Source: an uncultured Cetobacterium sp.
Lineage (GTDB): Bacteria; Fusobacteriota; Fusobacteriia; Fusobacteriales; Fusobacteriaceae
Direction of reading: 5' to 3'
Length of the DNA: 64,000 nt
Assembly: GCA_900766645.1 (NCBI GenBank)
Contig: CAAFWD010000215.1
Coordinates: 1 to 64,000 of the forward strand
The translations under genes and the position numbers were made by a program. This document shows, piece after piece, positions 36,574 to 45,711 of the stretch. Numbering within the stretch: position 1 is the stretch's first letter; each line of letters opens with the position of its first letter. The notes under the pieces are model-generated. The model was not told the origin of the DNA. It searched no databases and was given only the letters and a program-made list of their open reading frames with translations.

Positions 36574-38343
36574 ATGTTAACTCTGTTTAATAAAGAGATT
36601 CCAGATAATCCTGGTGTTTATTTAATGAAAAACAATCAGAATATTATTTATGTTGGAAAAGCAAAAAATCTCTCAAAAAGAATAGCCTCTTATTTTAACA
36701 AAGAACACTCAGATGAAAAAACAAAAGAGCTTGTTAAAAATATAAATGATATTGATTTTATAATTTGTAACAGTGAAACTGATGCTTTAATATTAGAAAA
36801 TAATCTAATTAAAAAATATTCTCCAAAATATAATATAAATTTGAAAGATGAGAAAACTTATCCATATATACTTTTAACAAAAGAGCTTTTCCCTAAAATT
36901 TCTATTATTAGAACTACAAAAAAATTAAATGAAAATTTAGGAGATTATTATGGCCCTTTTCCATTTGGAGCATTCAATTTAAAAAAAATTCTTATAAAAC
37001 TTTTTAAAATTAGAGATTGTAATAGAGATATGACTAAACTATATTCGAGACCTTGTCTTAAATATCATATGAAACTTTGCTTGGGTCCTTGTATAAAAAA
37101 AGATATCTCCATTGAATACAATGAAAATATTAAAAATGTTTCAAATATTCTAAAAGGGAATACTGGTGAAGTCATTAACTCCCTAAGCAATAAAATGATT
37201 CAAGCCGCAGGTAATATGGAGTTTGAAAAAGCTATTTTATATAGAGAACAAAAAAATGAAATCGAAAAAAATATTCATAATCAAATAAGTGAATATGGAA
37301 AAGATATTGATGAAGATGTTTTTACTTTTTATATAGAAGATTTTAAAATTTTTATTTGTGTTTTAAATATTCGCTCTGGAAAAATACTGGGTAAAACTTT
37401 TTCAACCATAAATTTAAAAAATAAATTTTATGATGATCTATTTTTAGAGACTATTTCAAATTTTTATTCTAAATTTCCAATTCCTAAAAATATTATTTTC
37501 CAACACTTTTATGAAAACAAAAAAAATAATATCGAATTAATTTTTCAATCTATTTTTAACAAAAAAATAAATTTATTTTTTCCAAAAGTTAAATCTAGAA
37601 GAAAAGATCTTTTGGATATGGGAATTAGCAATTTAAAAAAAGATATTGATAATTTTTACAATAAAAAATCTATTGTAGAAAAAGGGCTAAAAGATCTATA
37701 TACAAAGTTAGAATTAAAAAAAATCCCTCTAAAAATAGAATGCTTCGATATCTCTAATATTCAAGGAAAGGATGCTGTAGCTTCTATGAGTGTAGCTATA
37801 GAAGGAAAAAAATCACCTAAAAATTATAGAAAATTTAAAATTCAAACTAAAGATACACCTGATGATTTCCAAATGATGAGAGAGGTTATCGAAAGAAGAT
37901 ACAGCAAACTTTCTTCTAACGAATTTCCAGATGTTATCTTAATAGATGGTGGTCTTGGACAAATTAATGCTGTCGGTCAAATACTTGAAAATTTAGGAAA
38001 AGATAATATTTCTGAGTTATTAAGTATTGCTAAAAAAGAGGAAGAAATTTTTAAATATGGTAATAACGAACCATATATTTTCTCTAAAAATGACGAAGCT
38101 TTAAAAATTTTACAAAGAGTTAGAGATGAAGCTCATAGATTTGGAGTTACATATCATAGACTACTGCGAAGTAAAAGAGTTATTTCAAGTGAATTAGATT
38201 CTATTCCTGGAATAGGAGCTAAAAGAAAAGAGGAATTACTCAAAAAATTTGGTTCTGTTGAAAGAATTAAAAAAGCTAGCCTTTCTGATTTGGAATCTAT
38301 TGTTCCGAGAAATTTAGCAATAAAAATAAAGGAGATGATATAA
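36574..38343 (+). CDS. uvrC: Excinuclease ABC subunit C
   Basis: UvrC makes both incisions in nucleotide excision repair. The protein (589 residues) has a GIY-YIG domain (PGVYLMKNNQNIIYVGKAKN), a UvrBC helical region (NMEFEKAILYREQ, about 215), the RNase H-like endonuclease domain (IECFDISNIQGKDAVASM, then ILIDGGLGQINA) and C-terminal helix-hairpin-helix repeats (IPGIGAKRKEELLKKFGS). I chose ATG 36574, since the family starts shortly before lPdnPGVYlm; the GTG at 36547 lies inside rapZ. Confidence 0.96.
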   Translation: MLTLFNKEIPDNPGVYLMKNNQNIIYVGKAKNLSKRIASYFNKEHSDEKTKELVKNINDIDFIICNSETDALILENNLIKKYSPKYNINLKDEKTYPYILLTKELFPKISIIRTTKKLNENLGDYYGPFPFGAFNLKKILIKLFKIRDCNRDMTKLYSRPCLKYHMKLCLGPCIKKDISIEYNENIKNVSNILKGNTGEVINSLSNKMIQAAGNMEFEKAILYREQKNEIEKNIHNQISEYGKDIDEDVFTFYIEDFKIFICVLNIRSGKILGKTFSTINLKNKFYDDLFLETISNFYSKFPIPKNIIFQHFYENKKNNIELIFQSIFNKKINLFFPKVKSRRKDLLDMGISNLKKDIDNFYNKKSIVEKGLKDLYTKLELKKIPLKIECFDISNIQGKDAVASMSVAIEGKKSPKNYRKFKIQTKDTPDDFQMMREVIERRYSKLSSNEFPDVILIDGGLGQINAVGQILENLGKDNISELLSIAKKEEEIFKYGNNEPYIFSKNDEALKILQRVRDEAHRFGVTYHRLLRSKRVISSELDSIPGIGAKRKEELLKKFGSVERIKKASLSDLESIVPRNLAIKIKEMI

Positions 38344-39276
38344 ATGAAAAAAATATTACTACTTATTCCTTTTACATTAATTGTTGGTTGTAGTAACTTT
38401 TCTCCAAGAAAAGATTTAAGCAAAAATATTACTTTTGAAAATTCTATCATAAAAAAAGGAGAATATAATTTTACTTTAATATCTCTAAATTACCCTGGTA
38501 ATTATTCTGATAAAGTAAAGTTCTTTAATACTCTTAATGACACATTAGTTAATCTAGATCCATACAGAAAATCAAATCTTAATCTTATCATTTCTCCAGA
38601 TTTAGAAAAAGATATTAATGCTCTTTTAGAAACTGGTTGGATTGGAAAAGAAAGTTTAGTTATGAAAAATGCTGCTGATTTAGACAAAACTGAAAAAATA
38701 TTCTTAGACTCTTTAAATATTAAAACTCCTGAAAATTCAGGAAATATTCAAAAATATTTAAATCTTCAATATTACTTTTTACTTAAATTAAATAATTCTG
38801 AAAATCTTTATAATAGCAATGTTTTATATACTGAATATGATAAATCACTTTTTGCTGAAAATTTAATAATTAAAAGAAAAAATCTTATAGATAATTTAAA
38901 ATCTATTAAGAAAAATTTTGTTTATGAATCTAAAAATAAATTTAATACCCAAGATATAATTTTTACTCAAAATGATTCTAATCTTTCTAATCCAGTTATT
39001 TTTGTGGATTCAAATAAATTTAGTGGATTTACATTAGATAATGATAGTTTGATCGTTTCAACTAATAGTAATCATGAATTTCTTTCTACGAAAAATTATA
39101 TCTTTACTTCTCAAATAGCCAATCTGACATCACCTAATGAAATTATCCACTATTCTTTCAAAAAAAATTCAATAGGTGTTTCAAATTTAAATATTTGGGA
39201 AAGAATTGTTAAAGAAAATTCTGGTGATGAAAATATATCTTTAGAAAATAATTTTTTAAAATTGGAGGATAATTAA
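38344..39276 (+). CDS. Lipoprotein of unknown function
   Basis: The 310-residue protein has a lipoprotein signal (MKKILLLIPFTLIVGCSNF, lipobox LIVGC at about 13-17), so it should be lipidated after LspA cleavage and anchored in the envelope. The mature part is rich in Asn, Lys, Ser and Leu and I recognise no domain. The ATG directly abuts the uvrC stop, with the Shine-Dalgarno GGAG inside uvrC. The RsbU-like phosphatase follows without a gap, suggesting a functional pair. The 5' half may contact the phosphatase's signal pathway, but this is speculation. Confidence 0.85.
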   Translation: MKKILLLIPFTLIVGCSNFSPRKDLSKNITFENSIIKKGEYNFTLISLNYPGNYSDKVKFFNTLNDTLVNLDPYRKSNLNLIISPDLEKDINALLETGWIGKESLVMKNAADLDKTEKIFLDSLNIKTPENSGNIQKYLNLQYYFLLKLNNSENLYNSNVLYTEYDKSLFAENLIIKRKNLIDNLKSIKKNFVYESKNKFNTQDIIFTQNDSNLSNPVIFVDSNKFSGFTLDNDSLIVSTNSNHEFLSTKNYIFTSQIANLTSPNEIIHYSFKKNSIGVSNLNIWERIVKENSGDENISLENNFLKLEDN

Positions 39277-40788
39277 TTGATTATATATACTGTTATCGTT
39301 TTTATTATCTGTGTATCTTTTTTCCTTTTAAAAAAGCAAGAGAAGAAAAAAAATGATGAAATATTAGACATCCTTAAAAGTTTCTCTGATGGAAATTTTA
39401 TAAAAGATATCCCTGAAGAATATAAACACGATTATGTGAACGCCGTTAATACATTTACTAAACAAGGTCTTGAACTTGATAACTCTATAGAAGAACTTAG
39501 AGAATATAAAAAAGAATTAGAAGTTACATACAACGCTCTTTTAACAAAATCTAAACAACTTGAATATAGTAACCAAGTTCTTGAACAAAGAGTTGCTAGC
39601 TTATCAAATATCAACTCTTTATCTAAAACAGTTTTATCTATCATGGAATTAGATAAAATTATTTCTACAATTTTAGATGCTTATTTTGTTCTTACTGGTG
39701 CTAAACGTATATCTCTTTATCTATGGGAAGGCGGAAGGCTTATTAACAAAAGAATAAAAGGAGATATTGATTTTAGAGGAGAGTTAAGTTACCCAGAAGA
39801 AGTTTTAAAACAGTTTACTAGAAAAGATTTTAAAAAAATATACAATGAGCTACTAAAAGGGTTCACTCTAACTCCAGACGAAAAAATAATTGCATCTCCT
39901 CTTACTGTAAAAGGAAAAGAACTTGGTGTTATCTTTATTATTGAAGATAAATCAAAATTAATTCACAGTGATGAAGAAACTATTTATGCACTTACTATTC
40001 AAGTTGCTATAGCTATTAACAATGCTCAAATATATTCTGATTTACTTATAAAGGAAAGAATGTCTAACGAATTAGAGGTGGCATCTAGAATTCAAAAACG
40101 AATCATTCCTAAAAAAATTAAAAGTGTTCTTGGTCTTGAAGTAGCAACTTTCTTTGAACCTGCCAAAGAGATTGGAGGAGATTACTATGATTATTCCCTT
40201 TTAGATGAACATACTTTTAGTATTACTATTGCAGATGTTAGTGGAAAAGGGGTTCCAGCTGCATTTCTTATGGCTCTTGGTCGTTCTGTTTTAAAAACTC
40301 TTGAGCTCCAAAAAGAAGAACCTTCTTCAAACCTTAAAAAGTTAAACCAACTTATATATTCAGACATAACTGAAGATATGTTTATTACTATGATGCACAG
40401 TAAATATGATTATGAAACTAAAATCCTTACCTACTCAAATGCAGGACACAATCCTCTTGTAGTTTACAATAAAGAACTAAACACTGTTGAAACTCATTCT
40501 GTTAAAGGTGTAGCTATTGGATTTTTAGATGACTATAACTATAGACAAGGGGAAATAAAATTGAATATTGGTGATATTGTTGTTTATTACACAGATGGTA
40601 TAACTGAATCTGAAAACTCTAAAAAGGAACTTTTTGGAATAGAAAGATTAAAAGATATTGTTATGAAAAATTCACATCTCGAAGCTAGAGAAATAAAGTA
40701 CAAACTTTTGTCTGAAATTAACAACTTTCAAAATGGTTGCGAACAAAATGATGATATTACATTCGTAATTATAAAGAGAAACCAATAA
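39277..40788 (+). CDS. RsbU/SpoIIE-type PP2C phosphatase with GAF domain
   Basis: The 503-residue protein starts with one membrane helix (about 2-18), a coiled coil (about 60-110), a GAF-like domain (about 115-250) and a C-terminal SpoIIE/PP2C domain. That domain has IGGDYYDY and IADVSGKGVPAAFLM, metal-binding Asp in NAGHNPL-GVAIG context, YTDGITESEN, and QNDDITFVII. Such proteins dephosphorylate anti-sigma antagonists in partner switching. No RsbV, RsbW or sigma gene is nearby. The start is TTG (39277) behind GGAGG at 8 nt, directly after the lipoprotein stop. Confidence 0.88.
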   Translation: MIIYTVIVFIICVSFFLLKKQEKKKNDEILDILKSFSDGNFIKDIPEEYKHDYVNAVNTFTKQGLELDNSIEELREYKKELEVTYNALLTKSKQLEYSNQVLEQRVASLSNINSLSKTVLSIMELDKIISTILDAYFVLTGAKRISLYLWEGGRLINKRIKGDIDFRGELSYPEEVLKQFTRKDFKKIYNELLKGFTLTPDEKIIASPLTVKGKELGVIFIIEDKSKLIHSDEETIYALTIQVAIAINNAQIYSDLLIKERMSNELEVASRIQKRIIPKKIKSVLGLEVATFFEPAKEIGGDYYDYSLLDEHTFSITIADVSGKGVPAAFLMALGRSVLKTLELQKEEPSSNLKKLNQLIYSDITEDMFITMMHSKYDYETKILTYSNAGHNPLVVYNKELNTVETHSVKGVAIGFLDDYNYRQGEIKLNIGDIVVYYTDGITESENSKKELFGIERLKDIVMKNSHLEAREIKYKLLSEINNFQNGCEQNDDITFVIIKRNQ

Positions 40789-40794
40789 AATAAA

Positions 40795-40823
40795 TTGACT
40801 AGTTTCATATTAAGTATTATAAT
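40795..40823 (+). promoter_or_regulatory. Promoter of the nucleoside-type ABC operon
   Basis: TTGACT (40795-40800) and TATAAT (40818-40823) are 17 bp apart. The leader of about 66 nt is AT-rich and shows no riboswitch that I recognise. Confidence 0.8.
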
Positions 40824-40895
40824 TTTGTATATATTTTTATATGTAATATTTGCTGTAATAATATTATTTTAAATTTTTTTTAGGGAGGATTCTAA

Positions 40896-42416
40896 GTGAA
40901 TAATTATATCTTAGAAATGAAGAACATAAGAAAAACTTTCCTAGATGGTAAGGTTATTGCCAATGATGATATCACTCTTAAAATTATTAAGGGAGAAAAA
41001 CATGCTATCGTTGGGGAAAATGGTGCTGGAAAGTCAACTCTTATGAAAATGTTAAACGGTCTTTACATGCCTACATCTGGGCAAATTTTTTATCATGGTA
41101 AAGAGGTTGAAATAGATTCGCCTAGTAAGGCTGCTGCTTTAGGTATTGGAATGGTTTATCAACACTTTATGCTTGTTCCTACTCTTACTGTTGCAGAGAA
41201 TATGATACTAGGTGTGGAACCAAAGAAAGGGATGAGTCTTGATATCCAAAAAGCTAGAGAAGATGTGAAAAAAGTATCTGAAAAATATGGTCTTGCAATA
41301 AATCCTGATGCTCTTGTTTCAGATCTTTCTATTGGAATGCAACAAAGAGTAGAGATTTTAAAAATACTTTTTAAAGGAGCTAATCTTCTAGTTTTTGATG
41401 AACCTACTGCGGTATTAACTCCACAAGAGATTAGAGAACTTTACAAAATAATGGACAATCTTATCGCTGAAGGAAAAACAATTATCTTTATCTCTCATAA
41501 ACTTCAAGAAGTTTTAGATATCTCTGATAATATAACTGTTATTAGACGTGGAAAGGATATTGCAAATTTTCCTACTGCTGAAGCTACAAAAGAAAAGATA
41601 GCTAATGCTATGGTTGGAAGAGCTGTTTTATTTACTACTGAAAGACCTGAAGTTGAAATCGGAGAAAACGTTTTAACTGTTACAAATTTAACTGTTAAAG
41701 ATCATCTAGGGGTAATCAAAGTAAATGACGCCTCATTTACTATTAATAAAGGTGAAGTTTTAGGAATTGCCGGAGTTGAGGGAAGCGGTCAAACTGAATT
41801 AGTTGAAACTTTAACTGGATTGAGAGTTCCTTCTCAAGGAGAAATGGTCCTTGACGGTGTAGTTTTAAAGAAAAAAACACCTAGAAAAATATCTTTACTT
41901 GGACTAGCACATATTCCTGAAGACAGACATAAAAGAGCTGCTATTGCTCAGTTTAGTGTTATGGAAAATTTTGCTCTAGGGCTTGAAAGAGACGAATATT
42001 CTAATCACGGACTTATTAATTTCTCAAAATTAAGAAAAGATGCTGAAATGTATATGGAAAAATATGATGTTAGACCTCGTAGTGTCGATACTGCTTTTGG
42101 AAGATTATCTGGTGGAAACCAACAAAAGATAATAGTTGCTAGAGAGTTAGAAAAGAAGAATAACAATCTTATTATAGCTGGACAACCAACTAGAGGGGTT
42201 GACATTGGAGCTATTGAATCGATACATAAACTTATCTTAAATGAAAAAGCTAAAGGAAAAGCTGTCATGGTAGTTTCATCTGAACTATCAGAGGTACTGA
42301 ATCTTTCTGATAAAATAGCTGTTATGTGTGCAGGAAAAATAACTGGTATCCTTTCTAGAGAGGAAGCTAACGAGGAGAAATTAGGAATACTTATGGCGGG
42401 TGGTAAACTTGATTAA
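40896..42416 (+). CDS. Nucleoside/BMP-family ABC transporter ATPase (two ABC domains)
   Basis: The 506-residue protein has two fused ABC domains. The first has GENGAGKSTLMKM, LSIGMQQRVEI and LLVFDEPTAVLTPQE. The second has a degenerate Walker A GVEGSGQTELVE (Lys replaced by Gln), signature LSGGNQQKIIVAREL, and IIAGQPTRGVDIGA. This pattern is normal for the NupA/YufO/RfuB family. It should energise uptake of nucleosides or similar compounds. The start is GTG behind AGGGAGGA. Its 3' end overlaps the permease gene. Confidence 0.9.
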   Translation: MNNYILEMKNIRKTFLDGKVIANDDITLKIIKGEKHAIVGENGAGKSTLMKMLNGLYMPTSGQIFYHGKEVEIDSPSKAAALGIGMVYQHFMLVPTLTVAENMILGVEPKKGMSLDIQKAREDVKKVSEKYGLAINPDALVSDLSIGMQQRVEILKILFKGANLLVFDEPTAVLTPQEIRELYKIMDNLIAEGKTIIFISHKLQEVLDISDNITVIRRGKDIANFPTAEATKEKIANAMVGRAVLFTTERPEVEIGENVLTVTNLTVKDHLGVIKVNDASFTINKGEVLGIAGVEGSGQTELVETLTGLRVPSQGEMVLDGVVLKKKTPRKISLLGLAHIPEDRHKRAAIAQFSVMENFALGLERDEYSNHGLINFSKLRKDAEMYMEKYDVRPRSVDTAFGRLSGGNQQKIIVARELEKKNNNLIIAGQPTRGVDIGAIESIHKLILNEKAKGKAVMVVSSELSEVLNLSDKIAVMCAGKITGILSREEANEEKLGILMAGGKLD

Positions 42417-43458
42417 AAATAAAAAGATTTTAAATATACTTGTTCCAATTATTGCTGTTTTAGTAGCACTTTTAATTGGAGCTGGAATAATTTTATACAT
42501 GGGTGAAAATCCTATTACAGCATATTACTACTTATTTACTGGAGCTTTCGATGGGGTTACCCCTATCGCTAGAACTCTTTTAGAAGCAACTCCACTTATT
42601 TTTACTGGACTTGCTGTTCTTATCGCCTTTAAAGGAGGTATGTTTAATATCGGTGCTCAAGGTCAAATGGTTATTGCTGGTCTTACTGCAGCAGCTATTG
42701 GTGGATTTGTCACTAATATTTTTATTAGTAATGTATTTGTTATCTTAATTGCTGGTGGTTTAGCTGGTTTTTTCTGGGCTTCTATTGCTGGTTATCTAAA
42801 AGCAAAATTAGGAGTACATGAAGTTATTTCAACTATTATGCTTAACTATATTGCTATAAATTTTGAACAATACTGTCTAAACTATCCCTTAAAAGCCCCA
42901 GGTTATAACCCTCAAACTCCTTCAGTTATTGAAGCTGCTAGATTGGGTAAACTTTTAGATATTAGAGTTCCTTTAAATTACGGATTTATTTTAGCATTAA
43001 TTGCTGTATTTTTAGTTTGGTTTATACTGGAAAAAACTGTTCTAGGTTATCATATAAAGGCTGTTGGATATAATCCTACTGCTGCTGAAAATAATGGTAT
43101 TAATGTAAAGTTTACTATTCTTTTAACTCTTGGAATTTCAGGTTTTTTAGCTGGTTTAGGTGGTGTTGAAAGAGTTCTTGGTGGTGTAGGTCAATATGCT
43201 TATAAAACTGGAATTACTGCTACTTATGGTTTTGATGGTATTGCTGTTGCTCTTCTTGGAAAAAACAATCCTATAGGTGCTCTTCTTGCTGCTATATTAT
43301 TTGCTGCTCTTAGAGTTGGTGGTAGAGCTATGCAGTTTAATACTGAAGTTCCTAGCCAGATGGTTATTATGATTCAAGCTATTATAATTCTTTTAATTGC
43401 TGCTGAAAATATGATTAGATCTTGGTTAGAAAAAGGTTCAAAAGGAGGAGCTGAATAA
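42409..43458 (+). CDS. Nucleoside-type ABC transporter permease 1
   Basis: This polytopic permease (BPD_transp_2 family) contains FKGGMFNIGAQGQMVIAGL and HEVISTIMLNYIA, typical of NupP/YufP proteins. I favour the TTG at 42409 (MIKNKKILNIL) because GGGTGGT lies at a good distance; a GTG at 42400 is possible and would add three residues. Either start overlaps the ATPase gene. Its stop overlaps the next ATG (TAATG), so the three genes are translationally coupled. Confidence 0.88.
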   Translation: MIKNKKILNILVPIIAVLVALLIGAGIILYMGENPITAYYYLFTGAFDGVTPIARTLLEATPLIFTGLAVLIAFKGGMFNIGAQGQMVIAGLTAAAIGGFVTNIFISNVFVILIAGGLAGFFWASIAGYLKAKLGVHEVISTIMLNYIAINFEQYCLNYPLKAPGYNPQTPSVIEAARLGKLLDIRVPLNYGFILALIAVFLVWFILEKTVLGYHIKAVGYNPTAAENNGINVKFTILLTLGISGFLAGLGGVERVLGGVGQYAYKTGITATYGFDGIAVALLGKNNPIGALLAAILFAALRVGGRAMQFNTEVPSQMVIMIQAIIILLIAAENMIRSWLEKGSKGGAE

Positions 43459-44339
43459 TGATGAATATTATTATTAGTTTGATTTTAGCTACAATAAGAC
43501 AAGCTGCTCCAATTCTAATTACAGCAATTGGTGGTATGTTTTCAGAGGTTTCTGGAGTTGTTAATATTGGTTTAGAAGGTATGATGCTTATGGGTGCTTT
43601 TGCATCAGCAGTTATATCTTATTATACTGGAAGTTGGGTTTTAGGTATTTTAGCTGGAGCTATTACTGGTGGAATTGTTGCCTTTATTCATGCTATAATT
43701 AGTATAAAGTATAAAGGTAATCAAACTGTTTCTGGAGTTGCAATTAATCTTTTTGCATCTGGTTTTACTATATTCATGCTTAGAATTTTATTTGAACAAG
43801 CTTCAAATAGTCCATCTGCAACTAGAATTCCTCTTGTATTCAATTTTTCTCTTTTAATATATATAATTTATGGTATTGCTATTTGGGCAAACTATTTCTT
43901 ATATAAAACTGTTACAGGTCTTAGACTTAGAGCAGTTGGAGAATATCCTCTTGCTGCTGATACTGTAGGTATCAGTGTTGAAAGGATTAGATATTTTGGA
44001 GTTATTATGTCTGGTGTTTTAGCAGGACTTGGCGGAACTTATCTTTCAATCGGTGCCCTTAGTCAATTTTCTAAAGAAATGTCTGCAGGTAGAGGATTTA
44101 TAGCTCTTGCAGCTCTTGTTTTTGGAAAATGGAAACCTAAAGGTGTTCTTTTTGCAAGTTTACTATTTGGATTTGCTGATGCTGCTCAAACAGTTATACA
44201 GCAACATGTTCACTTTATTCCTCCACAATTTATACAAATGATTCCTTATATTTTAACACTTCTAGCTCTAGCTGGAGTTGTTGGTAAAGCTGTCGCACCA
44301 AGTGCTTCTGGTAAACCATACGACAAAAATACAATTTAA
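43458..44339 (+). CDS. Nucleoside-type ABC transporter permease 2
   Basis: The second permease (293 residues) contains the partner hallmark MFSEVSGVVNIGLEGMMLMGAF, then GNQTVSGVAINLFASG and GRGFIALAALVFGKWKP, matching NupQ/YufQ-type proteins. It completes the transmembrane heterodimer. No substrate-binding BmpA/PnrA lipoprotein gene is found before or after, so that component must be elsewhere. Confidence 0.92.
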   Translation: MMNIIISLILATIRQAAPILITAIGGMFSEVSGVVNIGLEGMMLMGAFASAVISYYTGSWVLGILAGAITGGIVAFIHAIISIKYKGNQTVSGVAINLFASGFTIFMLRILFEQASNSPSATRIPLVFNFSLLIYIIYGIAIWANYFLYKTVTGLRLRAVGEYPLAADTVGISVERIRYFGVIMSGVLAGLGGTYLSIGALSQFSKEMSAGRGFIALAALVFGKWKPKGVLFASLLFGFADAAQTVIQQHVHFIPPQFIQMIPYILTLLALAGVVGKAVAPSASGKPYDKNTI

Positions 44340-44355
44340 AATATGGAAGGTGATT

Positions 44356-45267
44356 ATGAACAAAGAAAAATTTTCAAGTATTGGGGGACAAGCTGTTATT
44401 GAAGGGGTTATGATGAGAAACGCTGACCTTCTTGCTACAGCAGTTAGAAAACCTAATGGTGATATTGTATATAAAAAAACTAGAATTTCAAAAAATAGAA
44501 GCAAGCTTTCTACAATTCCTTTTTTAAGAGGAGCTGTCACACTATTTGATGCTCTTGTTTTAGGAGTTAAAGAACTTACTTTCTCTGCTAACGAAGCTGA
44601 GGTTGAAGAGGAACAGCTTTCTCAAAAAGAAGCTATTATGACTACTATTTTCTCTCTATCCTTAGGAATAGGTCTCTTTATTGTACTTCCTTCAATCATT
44701 AGTAGTTTTTTATTTAAAGATAATAAAATCCACAGTAATTTTACTGAAGCTACTTTAAGACTTTTGTTCTTTGTTCTATATATTTTTTTAATATCTCTAT
44801 CTAAAGATATTCAAAGAGTTTTCCAATATCATGGAGCTGAACATAAATCAATATATGCTTATGAAAACGGATTGGAATTGACTCCTGAAAATGCAAAAAA
44901 ATTTACTACTTTACATCCTAGATGTGGAACTAGTTTTTTATTGATTGTTATGCTTGTGGCTATCATAGTTTTTACAACTTTAGATTTTATTCTTCCTCCA
45001 CCTACAAGTTTTCCTATGAAATTACTTACTAAAGTGGTTTTAAGAGTATTATTCATGCCTTTAATTGCTGGAATTTCTTATGAATTCCAAAGATATACAA
45101 GTAATCATTTAGATAATTTTTTTGTTAAGCTAATCGCATATCCAGGAATGGCTCTTCAAAAAATGACAACTAAAGAACCTGATTTAGATCAACTTGAGGT
45201 AGCTATAGTTGCTATGAAAGTAGTTTTAAATGAAGATGTTCCAAATGCTACAGAAGTTTTTAGATAA
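44356..45267 (+). CDS. DUF1385 family membrane protein
   Basis: The 303-residue protein starts MNKEKFSSIGGQAVIEGVMMRN, diagnostic for DUF1385, and includes FQYHGAEHKSIYAYENGL and TLHPRCGTSFLLIVML. About four membrane segments are apparent. The family is widespread in Firmicutes and related bacteria without an established activity. I chose ATG 44356 with GGAAGGTG; upstream in-frame codons lie inside the permease gene. A terminator follows. Confidence 0.9.
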   Translation: MNKEKFSSIGGQAVIEGVMMRNADLLATAVRKPNGDIVYKKTRISKNRSKLSTIPFLRGAVTLFDALVLGVKELTFSANEAEVEEEQLSQKEAIMTTIFSLSLGIGLFIVLPSIISSFLFKDNKIHSNFTEATLRLLFFVLYIFLISLSKDIQRVFQYHGAEHKSIYAYENGLELTPENAKKFTTLHPRCGTSFLLIVMLVAIIVFTTLDFILPPPTSFPMKLLTKVVLRVLFMPLIAGISYEFQRYTSNHLDNFFVKLIAYPGMALQKMTTKEPDLDQLEVAIVAMKVVLNEDVPNATEVFR

Positions 45268-45270
45268 TTT

Positions 45271-45303
45271 AAAGACAGCTCGATTTGAGCTGTCTTTTTT
45301 TTA
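45271..45303 (+). terminator. Intrinsic terminator after the DUF1385 gene
   Basis: An 11-bp perfect stem (45271-45281 with 45287-45297) and a 5-nt loop are followed by a T-run. Confidence 0.93.
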
Positions 45304-45313
45304 TTAAAAGTCC

Positions 45314-45342
45314 TTGATAAAATTCTCTAAGAGTAGTATAGT
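45314..45342 (+). promoter_or_regulatory. Promoter of the Cys-rich protein-clpB unit
   Basis: TTGATA (45314-45319) and TATAGT (45337-45342) are 17 bp apart. No CIRCE repeat is present, so HrcA control of clpB is not indicated by the sequence. Confidence 0.7.
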
Positions 45343-45375
45343 AGGTTTAAGAGTATTATTTGGGAGGTATTAATT

Positions 45376-45678
45376 ATGAATTATAAATTTAATCAGAATA
45401 GGGCTTGTGAATTTTTCCCTTGTCATAAAATGGAAAATCTAGATGACTTTAATTGTATGTTTTGTTACTGCCCTTTATATATGTTAGGTAAAAATTGTGG
45501 TGGTAATTATAAATATACTGCTGGTGGAATCAAAGATTGTTCTAACTGTTTACTTCCACATATTAAAGATGTAAGTTATGATCACGTTCAAAAGAAAATG
45601 TTAGAAGTTATTGAAATCGTTAGAAATGATCATCTTAGAGACATTGGGGAAGAAGATAAAATTATTGATATAAAATAA
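45376..45678 (+). CDS. Cysteine-rich small domain protein
   Basis: The 100-residue protein has a Cys-dense core: ACEFFPCHK, FNCMFCYCPLY, GKNCGG and DCSNCLLPH, matching the Pfam-type cysteine-rich small domain (zf-like), presumed to bind zinc or another metal. Its function is not established, although relatives occur near cobalamin genes. It is 33 nt upstream of clpB with no promoter or terminator between, so the two appear co-transcribed. Confidence 0.85.
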   Translation: MNYKFNQNRACEFFPCHKMENLDDFNCMFCYCPLYMLGKNCGGNYKYTAGGIKDCSNCLLPHIKDVSYDHVQKKMLEVIEIVRNDHLRDIGEEDKIIDIK

Positions 45679-45711
45679 AAACTATTTTAATTTTGTAAGA
45701 GGTGATGTTTT

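Noticed and set aside
44278..44355. Upstream extension of the DUF1385 protein by 26 codons
   Set aside because: The extension lies inside the permease gene in another frame; the ATG at 44356 has a good ribosome site and the family start.
45679..45711. Heat-shock CIRCE element or separate promoter before clpB
   Set aside because: The gap is 33 nt and contains only the ribosome site; no TTAGCACTC/GAGTGCTAA repeat is present.
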